Of a stretch of DNA of 64,000 bases, positions 36,639-47,418 are shown piece after piece. The position numbers and the translations under genes are program-made. Under the pieces are notes generated by a model. It did no database searches and was not told the DNA's origin. It saw only the letters and a list, made by a program, of their open reading frames with translations. Numbering within the stretch: position 1 is the stretch's first letter; every line of letters starts with the position of its first letter. Source of the DNA: Deltaproteobacteria bacterium (GTDB taxonomy: Bacteria > Myxococcota_A > UBA9042 > PHBI01); the NCBI GenBank assembly GCA_020632715.1, contig JACKFA010000005.1:620001-684000 (forward strand), given 5' to 3'.

Positions 36639-39600
36639 ATGGCCTGTGCTCGCTCCCTGAGCGCCGCCCTCGTGTCCGTGTGCGCCGCGCTCGGCGCCTG
36701 CAGCGACGACGCCGCGCCGCCCGCCGCCCCCGCGGCCACGAGTGCTCCCGACGGCACCGCGACCGCCGCCGCCCGCGCCGCCTCCCCCGCCGCCTGGCTC
36801 CCCACCATCCGCCGCCGCATCGCCGCCTCCGCCGCCGCGCCGACCCGCGACGCCCGCGGCGATCTCGTCGCGGTGAACGACGTTCACGGCCTCCGCGCCC
36901 GCTTCGACCGCGGCGCCGCCATCACCGTCGCCACCCCGGACGGCGCCGACGTCGGCGTCCTCGGCCTGCGCGCCGTCGCCTTCGGGCGCGAGGGCGGCCC
37001 GGTGACCGCGCTCTCCGAGGCCCCGGCCGCGCTCGGCGCCTGCGCCGCCTCGGGCGAGATCGGCGCCGACGGCGCCTGCGTCCGCCGCGTCGAGCTCGCC
37101 TACGACGCGGGCGTCGGGCTCGTCGCGTGGTGGGAGAGCGACGGCCGCGGCCTCGAGCACGGCTTCGATCTCGCCGCCGCCCCGCCCGGCGACGGCCCCC
37201 TCGTCGTCGACCTCGCGATCGACGGCGCCGCCGTCCGCCTCGCCGGCGCGCGCGCCGCCCGCCTCGACCTCGGCGGCCGCGAGCTCGCCTACGAAGGGCT
37301 CGTCGCCCACGACGCCACCGGCGAGGCCCTCGACGCCTGGCTCGAGCCGCGCGACGGCGGCCTCCGGATCGCCGTCGACCTCGAAGGCGCCGCCTTCCCC
37401 GTCACCATCGACCCGCTCCTCACGACGCCCGCCTGGACCTGGGAGCCCGACGTCGGCGGCGCCAACGCCGGCTTCAGCGTCGCCGGCGCCGGCGACGTCG
37501 ACGGCGACGGCTTCGACGACGTCCTCGTCGGCGCCTACGGCTACCAGTCGTCCACCGTCGGCGGCCGCGCCTACCTCTTCCGCGGCTCCGCGAGCGGGCT
37601 CGCGACCACCCCGGCCTGGACCGGCCAGGTCGACCAGGCCGGCGCGATGTACGGCTACGCCGTCTCGACCGCGGGCGACGTCGATGGCGACGGCTACGAC
37701 GACGTCCTCATCGGGATCCGCGAGCGCACGAACCCCGAGGAGAAGGAGGGCGCCGTCTTCCTCTACCGCGGCTCCCCCGACGGCCTCGGCGCCGCCCCCG
37801 CCTGGGTCGGGGAGGCCGACGCCCCTCTCGCCCGCTTCGGCTACCAGCTCGGCGCGGCCGGCGACGTCAACGGCGACGGCTACAGCGACGTCGTCATCGC
37901 CGCGCCGAACTACGACGGGACGGCCTATCACGACGGCGCCGCCTTCGTGTACTACGGCTCCCCCGACGGCCTCTCGGCGACCTGGGACTGGCTCTTCGAG
38001 ACCGGGCAGGCCGACGCGAACATCGTCGGCGTCGGCTCCGCGGGCGACGTCGACGGCGACGGCTACGACGACGTCATCATCGGCGCCTACCGCTACACCG
38101 AGGGCGAGTACCAGGAGGGCAAGGTCTTCGTCTTCCACGGCTCCGCCGACGGCCTCGGCGACCCGGCCGCCCCCGACTGGACGGCGCAGGGGGACGAGGT
38201 GCTCGCCGACCTCGGCTGGGACTGCGAGACCGCCGGCGACGTCAACGGCGACGGCTACAGCGACGTCATCGTCGGCGCCTTCGACTACGGCAACTTCCAG
38301 ACGCACACGCCCCCCTACGGCTCCGCCTACCTCTACCTCGGCTCCCCCGACGGCCTCGCCGCCACCCCCGCCTGGGCCGTCCGCGCGCCCGACCTCGGCA
38401 TGGCCGCCTTCGGCTGGTCGCTCGCCTCGGCGGGCGACGTCAACGGCGACGGGTTCGCCGACATCGTCGTCGGCGCCCCGAGCGCGAACAGCTCCCAGGG
38501 CGCCGCGTTCGTCTTCCTCGGCTCGCGCGCCGGCCTCGCGACGACCGCCACGCGCCGCCTCGACGGCCCCGCCGCGAGCACGAGCTACGGCTACAGCGTC
38601 GCGGGCGCGGGCGACGTCAACGGCGACGGCCTGTCCGACGTGATCGTCGGCGCGCCCTACGCGACCGACGGCGAGAGCTCCGAGGGCCGCGCCTACGTCT
38701 ATTACGGCGCCCCCGGCGGCCTCACCGGCGCCGCGCTCCGCGAGGGGGGCGGCGTCACCTTGGCCTTCCCCGGCGACGTCACCGGCGACGGCTACGGCGA
38801 CCTCCTCGTCGGCTCGCCCGCCGAGGGCGCCGGCGCGGGCGCCGTCCGCCTCTTCCCCGGGAGCGCCGCCGGCCCCGGCGACACCGCCGTCTGGGAGGCC
38901 CACGGCGACGCGGGCGACCAGCTCGGCGCCGCCGTCGCGGGCGCCGGGGACGTCGACGACGACGGCGCGCTCGACCTCCTCGTCGGCGCGCCCGGCCGCG
39001 GCGGCGTCGGCGCCGCCCTGCTCTTCCGCGGCGCGCTCGGCGGGCCGGAGGCCGCGCCCGCCTGGACCGCGGCGGGCACCCGCGCCGGAGGCCGCTTCGG
39101 CGCCGCGCTCGCGGGCCTCGGCGACGTCGACGGCGACGGCTACGGCGACGTCCTCGTCGGCGGCGAGGCCGACGGCGCGGCGGGCGGCGGGCGCGCTGCG
39201 CTCTACCTCGGCCCCCCCGCCGGCCTCGGTGACGCCCCGGCGTGGGCGCTCGAGGCCCGTTCGCCACCGATCGCCTCGGCGCCGCCGTGGCCGCCGCCGG
39301 CGACGTGAACGGCGACGGCCTCGCCGACTGGCTCGTCGGCGCCCCAGGCGCCGCAGGCGCTGGCTCCGGGCCGCGGGGCCGCGACGCTCTGGCTCGGCGC
39401 CGCGCGGGGCGCTCCCCGATCCCGCCACCGGCGCCGCCTGGACCGTGACCGGCGGCGGCGAGGGCGCGGAGCTCGGCGCGGCCCTCGCGGGCGCCGGCGA
39501 CGTCGACGGCGACGGCCTCGGCGACCTCCTCATCGGCTCGCCCGGCTTCGCGGACGGCGCGGGCGAGGTCGACGTCTACCTCGGCTCGGCGGCCGGGGCG

Positions 39601-42600
39601 CCCGGCCCGCGCGTGTGGGCGATCACGGGCAGCGGCGCGCGCCTCGGCGCCGCCGTCGCGAGCGCCGGGGACGTCGATCACGACGGCCACGCCGACGTCC
39701 TCGTCGGGCGGGCCGGCGGCGCCGCGCTGTACCTCGGCGGCCCGGCGGGCCCCGCCGACCTCCCGATCTGGACTGGCGACGCCGGCCCGACCTACGGGAC
39801 CGTCCTCGCCGGCGGCGACCTCGACGGCGACGGCTTCGGCGACTTCGTCGTCGGCGAGCCCGGGAGCGCGACCTGGTGGCTCTACGGCGGAAACGGCGGC
39901 GACGGCGCGGGCTCGGCCTTCGGCTACGCGGCGCACGCGCGGCTCGCCGGCACCTCGCGCCCCATCCATCCCGGCTGCCGCGCGGCCGGCCCGAGCTTCG
40001 ACGTGGCGATGCGCCTGCGGACGCCGTTCGGGCGCGCCCGCGCGCGGCTCGAGGTCGAGGCGAAGCCGGTCGGGACGCCCTTCGACGGCGAGGGCCTCGT
40101 GACCTCCGGCGACTACACGAGCGACACGGACCCGCTCGGCTTCCTCGTCGCGACCGTCACGAACACGTCCGACACGCTCGCGATGCGCTGGCGGGCGCGG
40201 CTCGTCTACGACCCGGCCGAGGCGCTGCCGCTCCCGGCGTCGCGCTGGATCGAGGGCGGCCACTCCGGGCAACCGTCGGCGGCGCACGTCCGGACCTCGC
40301 GCGAGCCGCGCCTCACGAGCACGCCGCCGCTGACGGTGGTCGAGGACGTCGCGACGACCTACGTCGCCACGGGCGCCGATCCCGATGGGGACGTCATCAC
40401 CTGGGAGGCCCGCCCGGCGCTCGACACCTGCGGGGGCACCCTCGCGCCCGACGGGACCTACACCGTGACGGTCGCGGGCCCGGTGCCGCCGACGTCGTGT
40501 GTCATCGCGCTCGCCGTCTGCGACGGGCCGCCCGGGCTCTGCACGGAGCAGGTGGTCACGGTCGCGGTCGCCGCGGTCGACGACCCGCCGGCGGTCGACG
40601 TCGGCGCGGCCCCGACGAGCGCCGTCGAGGACGCGCCGTACGGCTTCGTCCCGAGCGCGGTGGATCCCGAGGACGACGTCGTGACCTGGGCCGTCGGCAG
40701 CGCCGACACCTGCGGCGGCGCGGTCGACGCGGCGACCGGCGCGTACACCTTCACGCCGGCGGGGCCGGTGCCGCCGGAGAGCTGCGTCGCGGGGGTCATC
40801 GCCTGCGGCGCGACGCCCGACGGCTGCGCCGAGGCGGACGTGTCGGTCGCGATCACCGCCGTCGACGACGGGCCGACGCTGGCGCTCCCGGCCGCCGGCG
40901 CGGCGACCGAGGACGTCGCCACCACCTACGTCCCCGCGGCGGTCGACCCCGAGGGCGACGCGCTCTCCTGGGCCGTGGGCGCGGGCGACACCTGCGGCGG
41001 CGCGGTCGACGCGGCGACGGGCGCGTACACCTTCACGCCGGCCGGGCCTATGCCGGCGGCGTCGTGCGTGGCGGGGATCTCGGTGTGCAGCGGGTCGCCG
41101 GCGCTCTGCGACGCAGGCGCCGTGACCATCGCGATCACGCCGGTCGACGACCCGCCGGTGCTGACGGGCGGCGCGCTGCCGGGCGCCGCGACCGAGGACG
41201 TGGCGTACGGCTGGCAGATCGGCGCCGCCGATCCCGAGGGCGCGGCGCTCTCCTTCGCGATCGACGCGACGGACACCTGCGGCGGCGCCGTGTCGGCTGG
41301 CGGCGGGTACGCGTTCACGCCCGCGGGGCCGGTGCCGCCGGCGTCGTGCGTGGTGGCCGTGCGGGTGTGCGACGGGGCGCCAGGCGAGTGTGTGGTGGTC
41401 GGCGGGACCGTCACGGTGAGCGGGGTGGACGACGCGCCGACGGTCGCGAGCGACGCGCCTGGCGCCGCGACGGAGGACGTGGCGTACGCGTGGTCGCCGA
41501 CGGGCGCGGACCCGGAGGGGCAGGCGCTGACGTGGTCGCGCGGCGCGGGCGACACCTGCGGGGGCGCGGTCGACGCGGCGACGGGGGTGTACGCGTTCAC
41601 GCCGGCGGGGCCGGCGCCGCCGGCGTCGTGCACGGTGGCGGTCGAGGCGTGCGCGGGGTCGCCGGCGCTGTGCGCGGAGGCGAGCGGCGTCGTGACGATC
41701 GCGGCGGTCGACGACGGGCCGACCATCACGAGCGAGGCGCCGGCGGAGGCGACCGAGGACGAGGGGTACGCCTACGCGGCCGCGGCGGTCGATCCCGAGG
41801 GCGACGCGCTCGCCTGGTCGGTCGACGAGGACGACACCTGCGGCGGCGCCGTGGACGCGGCGACCGGGGAGTACGGGTTCACGCCGGCGGGGCCGACGCC
41901 GGCGGCGGCGTGCGTGGTGGCGGTGACGGTGTGCTCGGGGCCGGCGGAGGCGCGGCTCTGCGCGACGGAGACGGCGGAGGTGGCGATCGCGGCCGTGGAC
42001 GACGCGCCGGTCGGGGCGGCGGACGCCTACGAGGTCGACGAGGACGCGGTGCTCACGGTGGCGGCGCCCGGGGTGCTCGCGAACGACGCGGATCCCGAGG
42101 GCGACGCGCTGACGGCGGCGGTGGTGACCGCGCCAGCGCACGGCGCGCTCACGCTCGCGGCGGACGGCGGCTTCACCTACACGCCGGACGCGGACTTCGC
42201 GGGCGCGGACGCCTTCGCGTACACGGCGGGGGCCGGGGTCGCGGCGAGCGAGGCGGTGACGGTGTCGCTGACGGTGCGAGGGACGGCGGACGCGCCGCGG
42301 CTCGTGGCGCCGACGCCAGCGGCGGGGGCGGCGCTCGAGGCGGTCGAGGGGAGCGCGCTCGCGTTCGTGGTGGCGGGCGAGGACCCCGACGGGGACGCGC
42401 TGAGCTACGGGGTGGCGCCGCTCCCGCCGGGGGCGACGCTCGACGCGGCGACCGGGGCGTTCGCGTGGACGCCGGCCTGGACGGACGCGGGGACGACGGC
42501 GGTGACGCTGTCGGTGACGGACGGGACGGCGAGCGACGCGCGGGAGGTCACGATCGCGGTGACCTGGCGCGATGACGACGGCGACGGGCTGCCGGACACG

Positions 42601-43206
42601 TGGGAGCTGGGCGTCGGGCTCGATCCGACGACGGCGGACAGCGATGGGGACGGGATCGGCGACCTCGAGGAGGTGGGCGAGGACCTGGAGGAGCCGCGGG
42701 ACACGGACGGGGACGAGGTCATCGACGCGCTCGACGCGGACAGCGACGACGACGGGCTCGCGGACGCGGTGGAGGCGGGGGACGACGACCTCGCGACGCC
42801 GGCGGTGGACACGGACGGGGACGAGCTGCCGGACTATCGGGACGCGGACTCGGACGACGACGGGCTGGACGACGGCGACGACAACTGCCCGCTCGTGGCG
42901 AACGCGGACCAGGCGGACACCGACCTGGACGGTGTCGGCGACGCGTGCACCGACGATCGCGACGGCGACGGCGTGGACGACACGGCGGACAACTGCCCGG
43001 GCGTGGCGAACGCGGATCAGGCGGACGCGGACGAGGACGGCGTGGGCGACGCCTGCGACGAGCCGGTGGCGCTCCTGATCTCCGGCGGCGGCGGCTGCGC
43101 GGGCGGTGGCGGCGGGCTCGCGGGCCTCGCGCTGGCGGCGCTCGCGCTGGTCGCGCTGGCGCTCGCCCGGCTCAGCGGCGCGCGACGCGGCAGGTCGCGG
43201 GGCTGA
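36639..43206 (+). CDS. Giant FG-GAP / Ig-like / TSP3 surface protein, frameshifted
   Basis: A protein of about 2,190 aa starting at an ATG after AGGAG. Signal and lipobox-like LGAC come first. Then 14 FG-GAP repeats (GDVDGDGFDDVLVGA type) form two propellers. After these, six ~94-residue Ig/cadherin-like modules (EDVA...DPEGD...DTCGGAVDAATG), a cadherin-type tandem module, a He_PIG-like module and thrombospondin type-3 calcium repeats (DNCPGVANADQADADEDGVG). The C-terminus has a Gly-rich Cys motif (GGGGCAGGG), a hydrophobic helix and Arg tail, similar to MYXO-CTERM sorting signals. At least three frame changes occur at 39250-39425 within otherwise continuous repeats. Having both a lipobox and a C-terminal sorting signal is odd. 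Probable adhesin or surface scaffold. Confidence 0.82.
40330..41990 (+). repeat. Six tandem ~280 bp Ig/cadherin-like coding modules
   Basis: The marker GACACCTGCGG recurs near 40423, 40706, 40986, 41272, 41550 and 41834, so the module length is 278-285 bp (about 94 codons). DNA identity is high around ACCTGCGGCGGCGCGGTCGA and TTCACGCCGGCGGGGCC, suggesting recent expansion or gene conversion. Each module has Cys pairs at matching places. Confidence 0.88.
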
Positions 43207-44815
43207 ACGCGACGAGGTCGAGGCCGTCCGGGCCCGCGGCGACCACGGTCGCCTCGCCGCCGGCGGCGACGACGAGCGTCATGCCGGCCGTCAGCGCGGC
43301 GAGGTAGCGCGCGTGGGCGCAGGTGGCGCGCGGCGTGGCGCTCACCCGGACGACGCCCGCGGCGCTCGTGGCGTCGACCTGCACGGACGCGACGCGGTCG
43401 GTGCACGCGGTGTCGCTGGGGCCGGCGAGGACGAGGTCGATGTCGGTCGTGAAGACGTCGTCACGGGGGGTCACCTCCCCCGCGGCGACGAGCACGGCGG
43501 CGCTCGCGGCGCCCTCGCACTCGCCGACGCCCGCGGCCGGGAAGAGATCGAGGAGGTCGGGCGAGCGGCCGGGCACGGGCCCCCAGAGCCCGCGCGCGTC
43601 GAGGTCGCCGGTCGCGGGGTCGACGGCGGCGAGGTAGATCCCGTCGTTCGCGACGCCGCCGCCCCCGGCGACGCGCGGGTCCGCGCTGTCGCCGGCGCCG
43701 GCGAGCCAGTAGCGACCGGCGTCGTCGGTGAGCGCGCGGCTCACGGCGGCGTGGAGCTCGAGCGGGAGCGGTGCTGCGCCGTCGCGCTGGAGCGCGCAGA
43801 TCGTGCGCACGGTGGCGTCGGTGAACGTGACGTCCGCGAGCGCGACGCTGCTGCCGGTCGGGCGGATCGCGCAGAGGAGGCGCACGTCGCCCCCCGAGGC
43901 CTCGAGCATGGCGCGCACGAAGACGGCGGCCGCGATCTGGCCGACCGGGCTCAGCGTGCCGCGCGCGGGGTCGAGGCGGGCGAAGTCGACGCCGCCGCCG
44001 TCGGGGCCCGCGTGCGCGACGAGGAGCGCGCCGTCGGCGCCAGCCGAGAGCGCGCCGACCTCACGCCCCGGCGCGAGCTGGCTCGCGTTGATCTCGCCCC
44101 GGTCGAAGAGGCGGTCGAGGTCGAGGACCTGCGTCTCGTAGCCCGCCGTCGTCACCGTGATGGCGCGCCCCGACGGCGGCGTGACGACGAGACGCCCCGC
44201 GTGGCGCATCGTCGCGTAGAAGCGCCCGTCCGCGCAGGTCGGCCGCCCGAGGCCGATCTCGACGAGGTCGCCGCCGCCGGCCGCCTCCGCGGCGAAGGAC
44301 GCGCTCGCGACGGGCTCCGCGAGCATCGGGTCCGCGCGGAAGACCCAGAGCCGGGCACCGGAGCCGTCGCGGAGGACGGCCCACACCGCGTCGCCGCAGG
44401 CGAGGCCGCCGTCGAAGCGGAGCTCCTCGGTGTCGCCCGGGATGGGGACGGCGGCGACGCGACCAGGGGTGCCGTCGGCCCGGACGCGGACGAAGACGGC
44501 GCGCAGGTCGGCCGTGGTCGCGGCCGGGAGGAGCTCCGTGTCGGCGCCGTCGCGGCGCGCGGTGACAGGCTCGGCGCCGGCGACGCCGAGGACGAGCCAG
44601 CTCGGCTCGGGCGAGGTGTCGAGCGTCACGAGGGCGGGGTCGAGCGCGGACGCGTCGGTGAGGCCGCGGAGGGTGAGCGCCGCGGACACGGGCGCGATCG
44701 GGCCGAGCGCGGGCTCGGGGTCCGGCGGGGTCACGGGGGCGCCGTCCGCGCCGCCGTCGCTGCAGGCGAGGGGCAGGGCGGCGAGGACGAGTGCGGCGAG
44801 GAGATCGTGGCGCAT
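43172..44815 (-). CDS. Lipoprotein, possible beta-propeller
   Basis: A 547-aa lipoprotein (signal, lipobox PLAC, then SDGGADGAPV). The mature protein has repeated short strands, for example LRAVFVRVRADGTPGRVAAV, FVRAMLEASGGDVRLLCAI and YWLAGAGDSADPRV, in a beta-propeller-like rhythm without a family signature I can name. Five or more Cys suggest an oxidising location. The start at 44815 is fixed by the signal peptide. Its last 35 bp overlap the 3' end of the giant surface-protein gene on the other strand. Function unknown. Confidence 0.68.
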   Translation of the reverse strand: MRHDLLAALVLAALPLACSDGGADGAPVTPPDPEPALGPIAPVSAALTLRGLTDASALDPALVTLDTSPEPSWLVLGVAGAEPVTARRDGADTELLPAATTADLRAVFVRVRADGTPGRVAAVPIPGDTEELRFDGGLACGDAVWAVLRDGSGARLWVFRADPMLAEPVASASFAAEAAGGGDLVEIGLGRPTCADGRFYATMRHAGRLVVTPPSGRAITVTTAGYETQVLDLDRLFDRGEINASQLAPGREVGALSAGADGALLVAHAGPDGGGVDFARLDPARGTLSPVGQIAAAVFVRAMLEASGGDVRLLCAIRPTGSSVALADVTFTDATVRTICALQRDGAAPLPLELHAAVSRALTDDAGRYWLAGAGDSADPRVAGGGGVANDGIYLAAVDPATGDLDARGLWGPVPGRSPDLLDLFPAAGVGECEGAASAAVLVAAGEVTPRDDVFTTDIDLVLAGPSDTACTDRVASVQVDATSAAGVVRVSATPRATCAHARYLAALTAGMTLVVAAGGEATVVAAGPDGLDLVAFSPATCRVARR

Positions 44816-44933
44816 CCCCGGAGTCTGCCACGGGTTCGACGTCGCGTGGCGTTCGCGTTTCCGGTCCTGGCGGCGCCCGCCCGATCGCGCCCCGGTCGTG
44901 GCGCGCGCCGCGGACATGGCGTAGAGGAGCGCG

Positions 44934-45596
44934 ATGGACGCATGGATCCTGACCTGCCGCGCCTGCCGGGCGCCGCTCTCGCTGCCGCTGACGGCGCTCG
45001 ACGCGCAGGTCGACCCGGCGCGCCTCGAGGAGGGGCGGGACGTGGTGCCGCGCGGGTGCCTCTGGCCGGCGGCGCCGGGGTTCGCGGAGCTCCACGCCGT
45101 GCGCGGCGGGGACTGGATGGTGTGTCGCGCCGACCTCCCGGACGCGGTGTCGCGCGGCGACCACGGCTGCTGCGGGCCGTCGGGGCTCGACGGGCCGAAC
45201 CTCCACTGCCCCGGCTGCGACGCGGCCTTCGCGACGGAGATGGGAGACTGCTGGGCGCCGCACGTGGTCGGCGTGGACCCGCGGCGCGTCGAGCGAGCGC
45301 AGGCCGAGGTGAGCACGGCCGTGTACGTCTACGAGGGCGGCGGCGGCGCGTGGGCCTTCGCGGCCTGGCTCCACGAGACGCTCGCCGCCGAGGACTGGTA
45401 CGGGCTCGAGCTCGGGCAGCTCGCGGCCGCGTGGGCGGCGCGCGCGCCGGGGGCGGTGGTGGTCGTGTGGGTCGGCGCCGACGACGAGGAGGCGGCCGGG
45501 ACGCCGGTGACCGCGATGATGGCGGCGCTCGCGGGGGCGGGCCCGGGCGTCACCGCGGTGCGGGCGGGCTTGGCGCCCGAGGTAGAGGCTGGATGA
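44934..45596 (+). CDS. Unknown Cys-rich (zinc-ribbon-like) protein
   Basis: A 220-aa cytoplasmic protein with an ATG after GAGGAGCGCG. The N-terminal half has zinc-ribbon-like Cys pairs: CRAC at 8-11, then single Cys, HGCCGP and CPGC near 95-98, ending GDCWAPH. Together these could bind one or two zincs. The C-terminal half is an alpha/beta region (YVYEGGGGAWAFAAWLHETL). I have no family name. Divergent from the lipoprotein at 44815, with 118 bp between; convergent with the TPR/EF-hand gene. Confidence 0.6.
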   Translation: MDAWILTCRACRAPLSLPLTALDAQVDPARLEEGRDVVPRGCLWPAAPGFAELHAVRGGDWMVCRADLPDAVSRGDHGCCGPSGLDGPNLHCPGCDAAFATEMGDCWAPHVVGVDPRRVERAQAEVSTAVYVYEGGGGAWAFAAWLHETLAAEDWYGLELGQLAAAWAARAPGAVVVVWVGADDEEAAGTPVTAMMAALAGAGPGVTAVRAGLAPEVEAG

Positions 45597-45654
45597 CCCG
45601 GTGGGACTCCGGGCTGGGAGCCTGTAGCGCATAGATGCTTCGGCGCTCTGTGAC

Positions 45655-45705
45655 GATTGCCAGCAATCGCTATCAACTTGCTATCAATGCCCATCAATTT
45701 GATAG
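45655..45705. other. AT-rich island with nested direct and inverted repeats
   Basis: Unusually AT-rich for this genome. It holds the inverted repeat GATTGC-CA-GCAATC (45655-45668), then CTATCAA at 45670, CTATCAA at 45681 and ATCAA at 45693, spaced 11 and 10 bp (one helical turn), and finally TTGATAG at 45699-45705, the inverse of the repeats. It lies between convergent genes, where no promoter is expected. A protein-binding site or a relic of insertion are options. No ORF of note. Confidence 0.6.
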
Positions 45706-45732
45706 CTCGGTCGGCTCGACCGACTCGCGTGC

Positions 45733-47295
45733 CTACCGCGGCGCCGCCGCGCCCTCGCTCACCCAGTCCCACGTCGGGCGCACGCGCCCGTCCTCGAACG
45801 TGACGCCGCGCGCGCTCCCGAGCACGCCGTCCTCGCCGCGCGCCGCGCGCGTCGACAGCGCGACCACCCCGCGCGCCGCCACCGGCCGGACCTCCCCCGG
45901 GTCGGAGACGCCGTCGCCGTCGGCGTCCTCCCAGAGCGCGAGCCCTCGCAGCTCCGCCCCGCGCAGCTCCCCGTCGCCGTCGTCGTCGAGCGCCGCGAGC
46001 GCCGCGTAGCCGTCCGCCCAGAACGCCCAGAACGAGACGCTCCCGAACAGCTGCAGCCCGCTCCGCACGACGCCCGTGTCCCCCTCGTCCCAGACGAGCC
46101 AGGCGGCGCCTCCGCGGATCCACCCCCACGGCCTCGCGAGCCCGCTCCCGTCGAGGTCGAAGCGCACCCCCGCCCCCGCGTCCACCAGGTCCGCGAGCGC
46201 GTCCGACCCGCCCAGCGGAACCACGATCGGCGTCACCGGCCGCGGCAGCCGCCGCAGCTTGTCGATCGCCGCCTCGAGCTCCGCCCGCTCCGCCGCGTCC
46301 TTCTCGGGGTCGAGCAGCGGCAGCAGATACCCCGCCGCCTCCGCCGCGATGGGCGTCTGCCCGAGCCCCAGCATCTGCACGTCCTTCTCGTGCGCCCACG
46401 CCACCGCGAACGTCTTCCGGTAGCAGGTGATCGCCTCCTTCGTGAGGCCGAGCTGCTCGAGCGCCCACGAGAGCCCGAGGTGCGCGAGCGCGTTCTCCGG
46501 GTCCGCCTTCAAGGCCCGCCAGTAGTGCTGCCGCGCCGCCTCGAGGTGCCTCTTCGCCGCCTCGTCGGGCGGCGTCGCGGCGTCGACCCGGTCCGGCACG
46601 TGCGAGTCGCCGAAGCCGTAGAACGGCGCGAACGGCACCTCCGTCGACTGCGCGAAGGCGAACGTCACCCGCGCCCTCGCCGCGGTCCTGACCGACGGCA
46701 TCTCGAGCCGCCGCACCCGCGCCGCCAGGCACGCCGCGACCGCGTCCTCCCCCACCGACTGCGACACCACCCCGACCTTCGTCGCCGGGAGCCGCGTCGG
46801 CTCCTTCGCCTTGTCGACGGCGAGCGTGATCTCGAGGACCACGTCCCCCACGTAGTCGTAGCGCGCCGCGACCTTCGCGACATCGCAGCCGTCGGCCTCG
46901 TCGCGCGGGTCGGACGTCAGCAGGCTCCGGTAGACCGAGCCGGCCCGCCCGCCGAGCGCCGCGAGCTCACCGCGGATCTCGTTCGAGAGCGACGCCGCAC
47001 CGCTCACCATCTCGGGCTTCCCGATCGTCACCGTCAGCGGCGAGCGGATCTCCGCGAGCTCCGTCCGGCGCGCCCACGCCGCCGCGTGCAGGCGCCCGAG
47101 CGCGATCTCGAGGCGCACCCGGTCCGCGCTCCCCGGCGCCGCCGCGTCGAGCTCGCGCTCGAGGTTCGCCACGAGGCGCTCGGCCGGGATCTGCACGAGG
47201 TCCGGGATCAGGTACATGGCGGCGGCCGGGGCCGCGACGGCGGCCGTCAGGCCGGCAGCGAGGAGCGCGGCGAGGAGGAGCGGGCGAGTGCGCAT
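45733..47295 (-). CDS. Secreted TPR / EF-hand-like protein
   Basis: A 520-aa protein with a signal peptide (RPLLLAALLAAGLTAAVAAPAAA); the start ATG is at 47293-47295. The middle holds TPR-like repeats (ARQHYWRALKADPENALAHL and SWALEQLGLTKEAITCYRKT). The C-terminal 170 residues contain calcium-loop sequences (VRFDLDGSGLARP, LDDDGDGELRGAEL, EDADGDGVSDPGEV) around GSVSFWAFWADGYAALAAL, a combination seen in uncharacterised Planctomycetes and myxobacterial proteins. The probable location is periplasmic or surface. No enzyme motif seen. Confidence 0.7.
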   Translation of the reverse strand: MRTRPLLLAALLAAGLTAAVAAPAAAMYLIPDLVQIPAERLVANLERELDAAAPGSADRVRLEIALGRLHAAAWARRTELAEIRSPLTVTIGKPEMVSGAASLSNEIRGELAALGGRAGSVYRSLLTSDPRDEADGCDVAKVAARYDYVGDVVLEITLAVDKAKEPTRLPATKVGVVSQSVGEDAVAACLAARVRRLEMPSVRTAARARVTFAFAQSTEVPFAPFYGFGDSHVPDRVDAATPPDEAAKRHLEAARQHYWRALKADPENALAHLGLSWALEQLGLTKEAITCYRKTFAVAWAHEKDVQMLGLGQTPIAAEAAGYLLPLLDPEKDAAERAELEAAIDKLRRLPRPVTPIVVPLGGSDALADLVDAGAGVRFDLDGSGLARPWGWIRGGAAWLVWDEGDTGVVRSGLQLFGSVSFWAFWADGYAALAALDDDGDGELRGAELRGLALWEDADGDGVSDPGEVRPVAARGVVALSTRAARGEDGVLGSARGVTFEDGRVRPTWDWVSEGAAAPR

Positions 47296-47418
47296 GAAGA
47301 CCTCGGGGTGGGCTCTGGGCCAGAGAACGCTACCCCACGCGCCCCTACTCCGCACGCGCGACGACCGGGCCGACGCCCCGGCGAGCGCGCGCCCGCCGGG
47401 GTCGTCGCGGGGCGACAG

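Noticed and set aside
43017..43406. Extra small gene on the minus strand at the end of the giant surface-protein gene
   Set aside because: It is an antisense shadow of the TSP3 and C-terminal tail region; the lipoprotein stop at 43172 already accounts for the strand.
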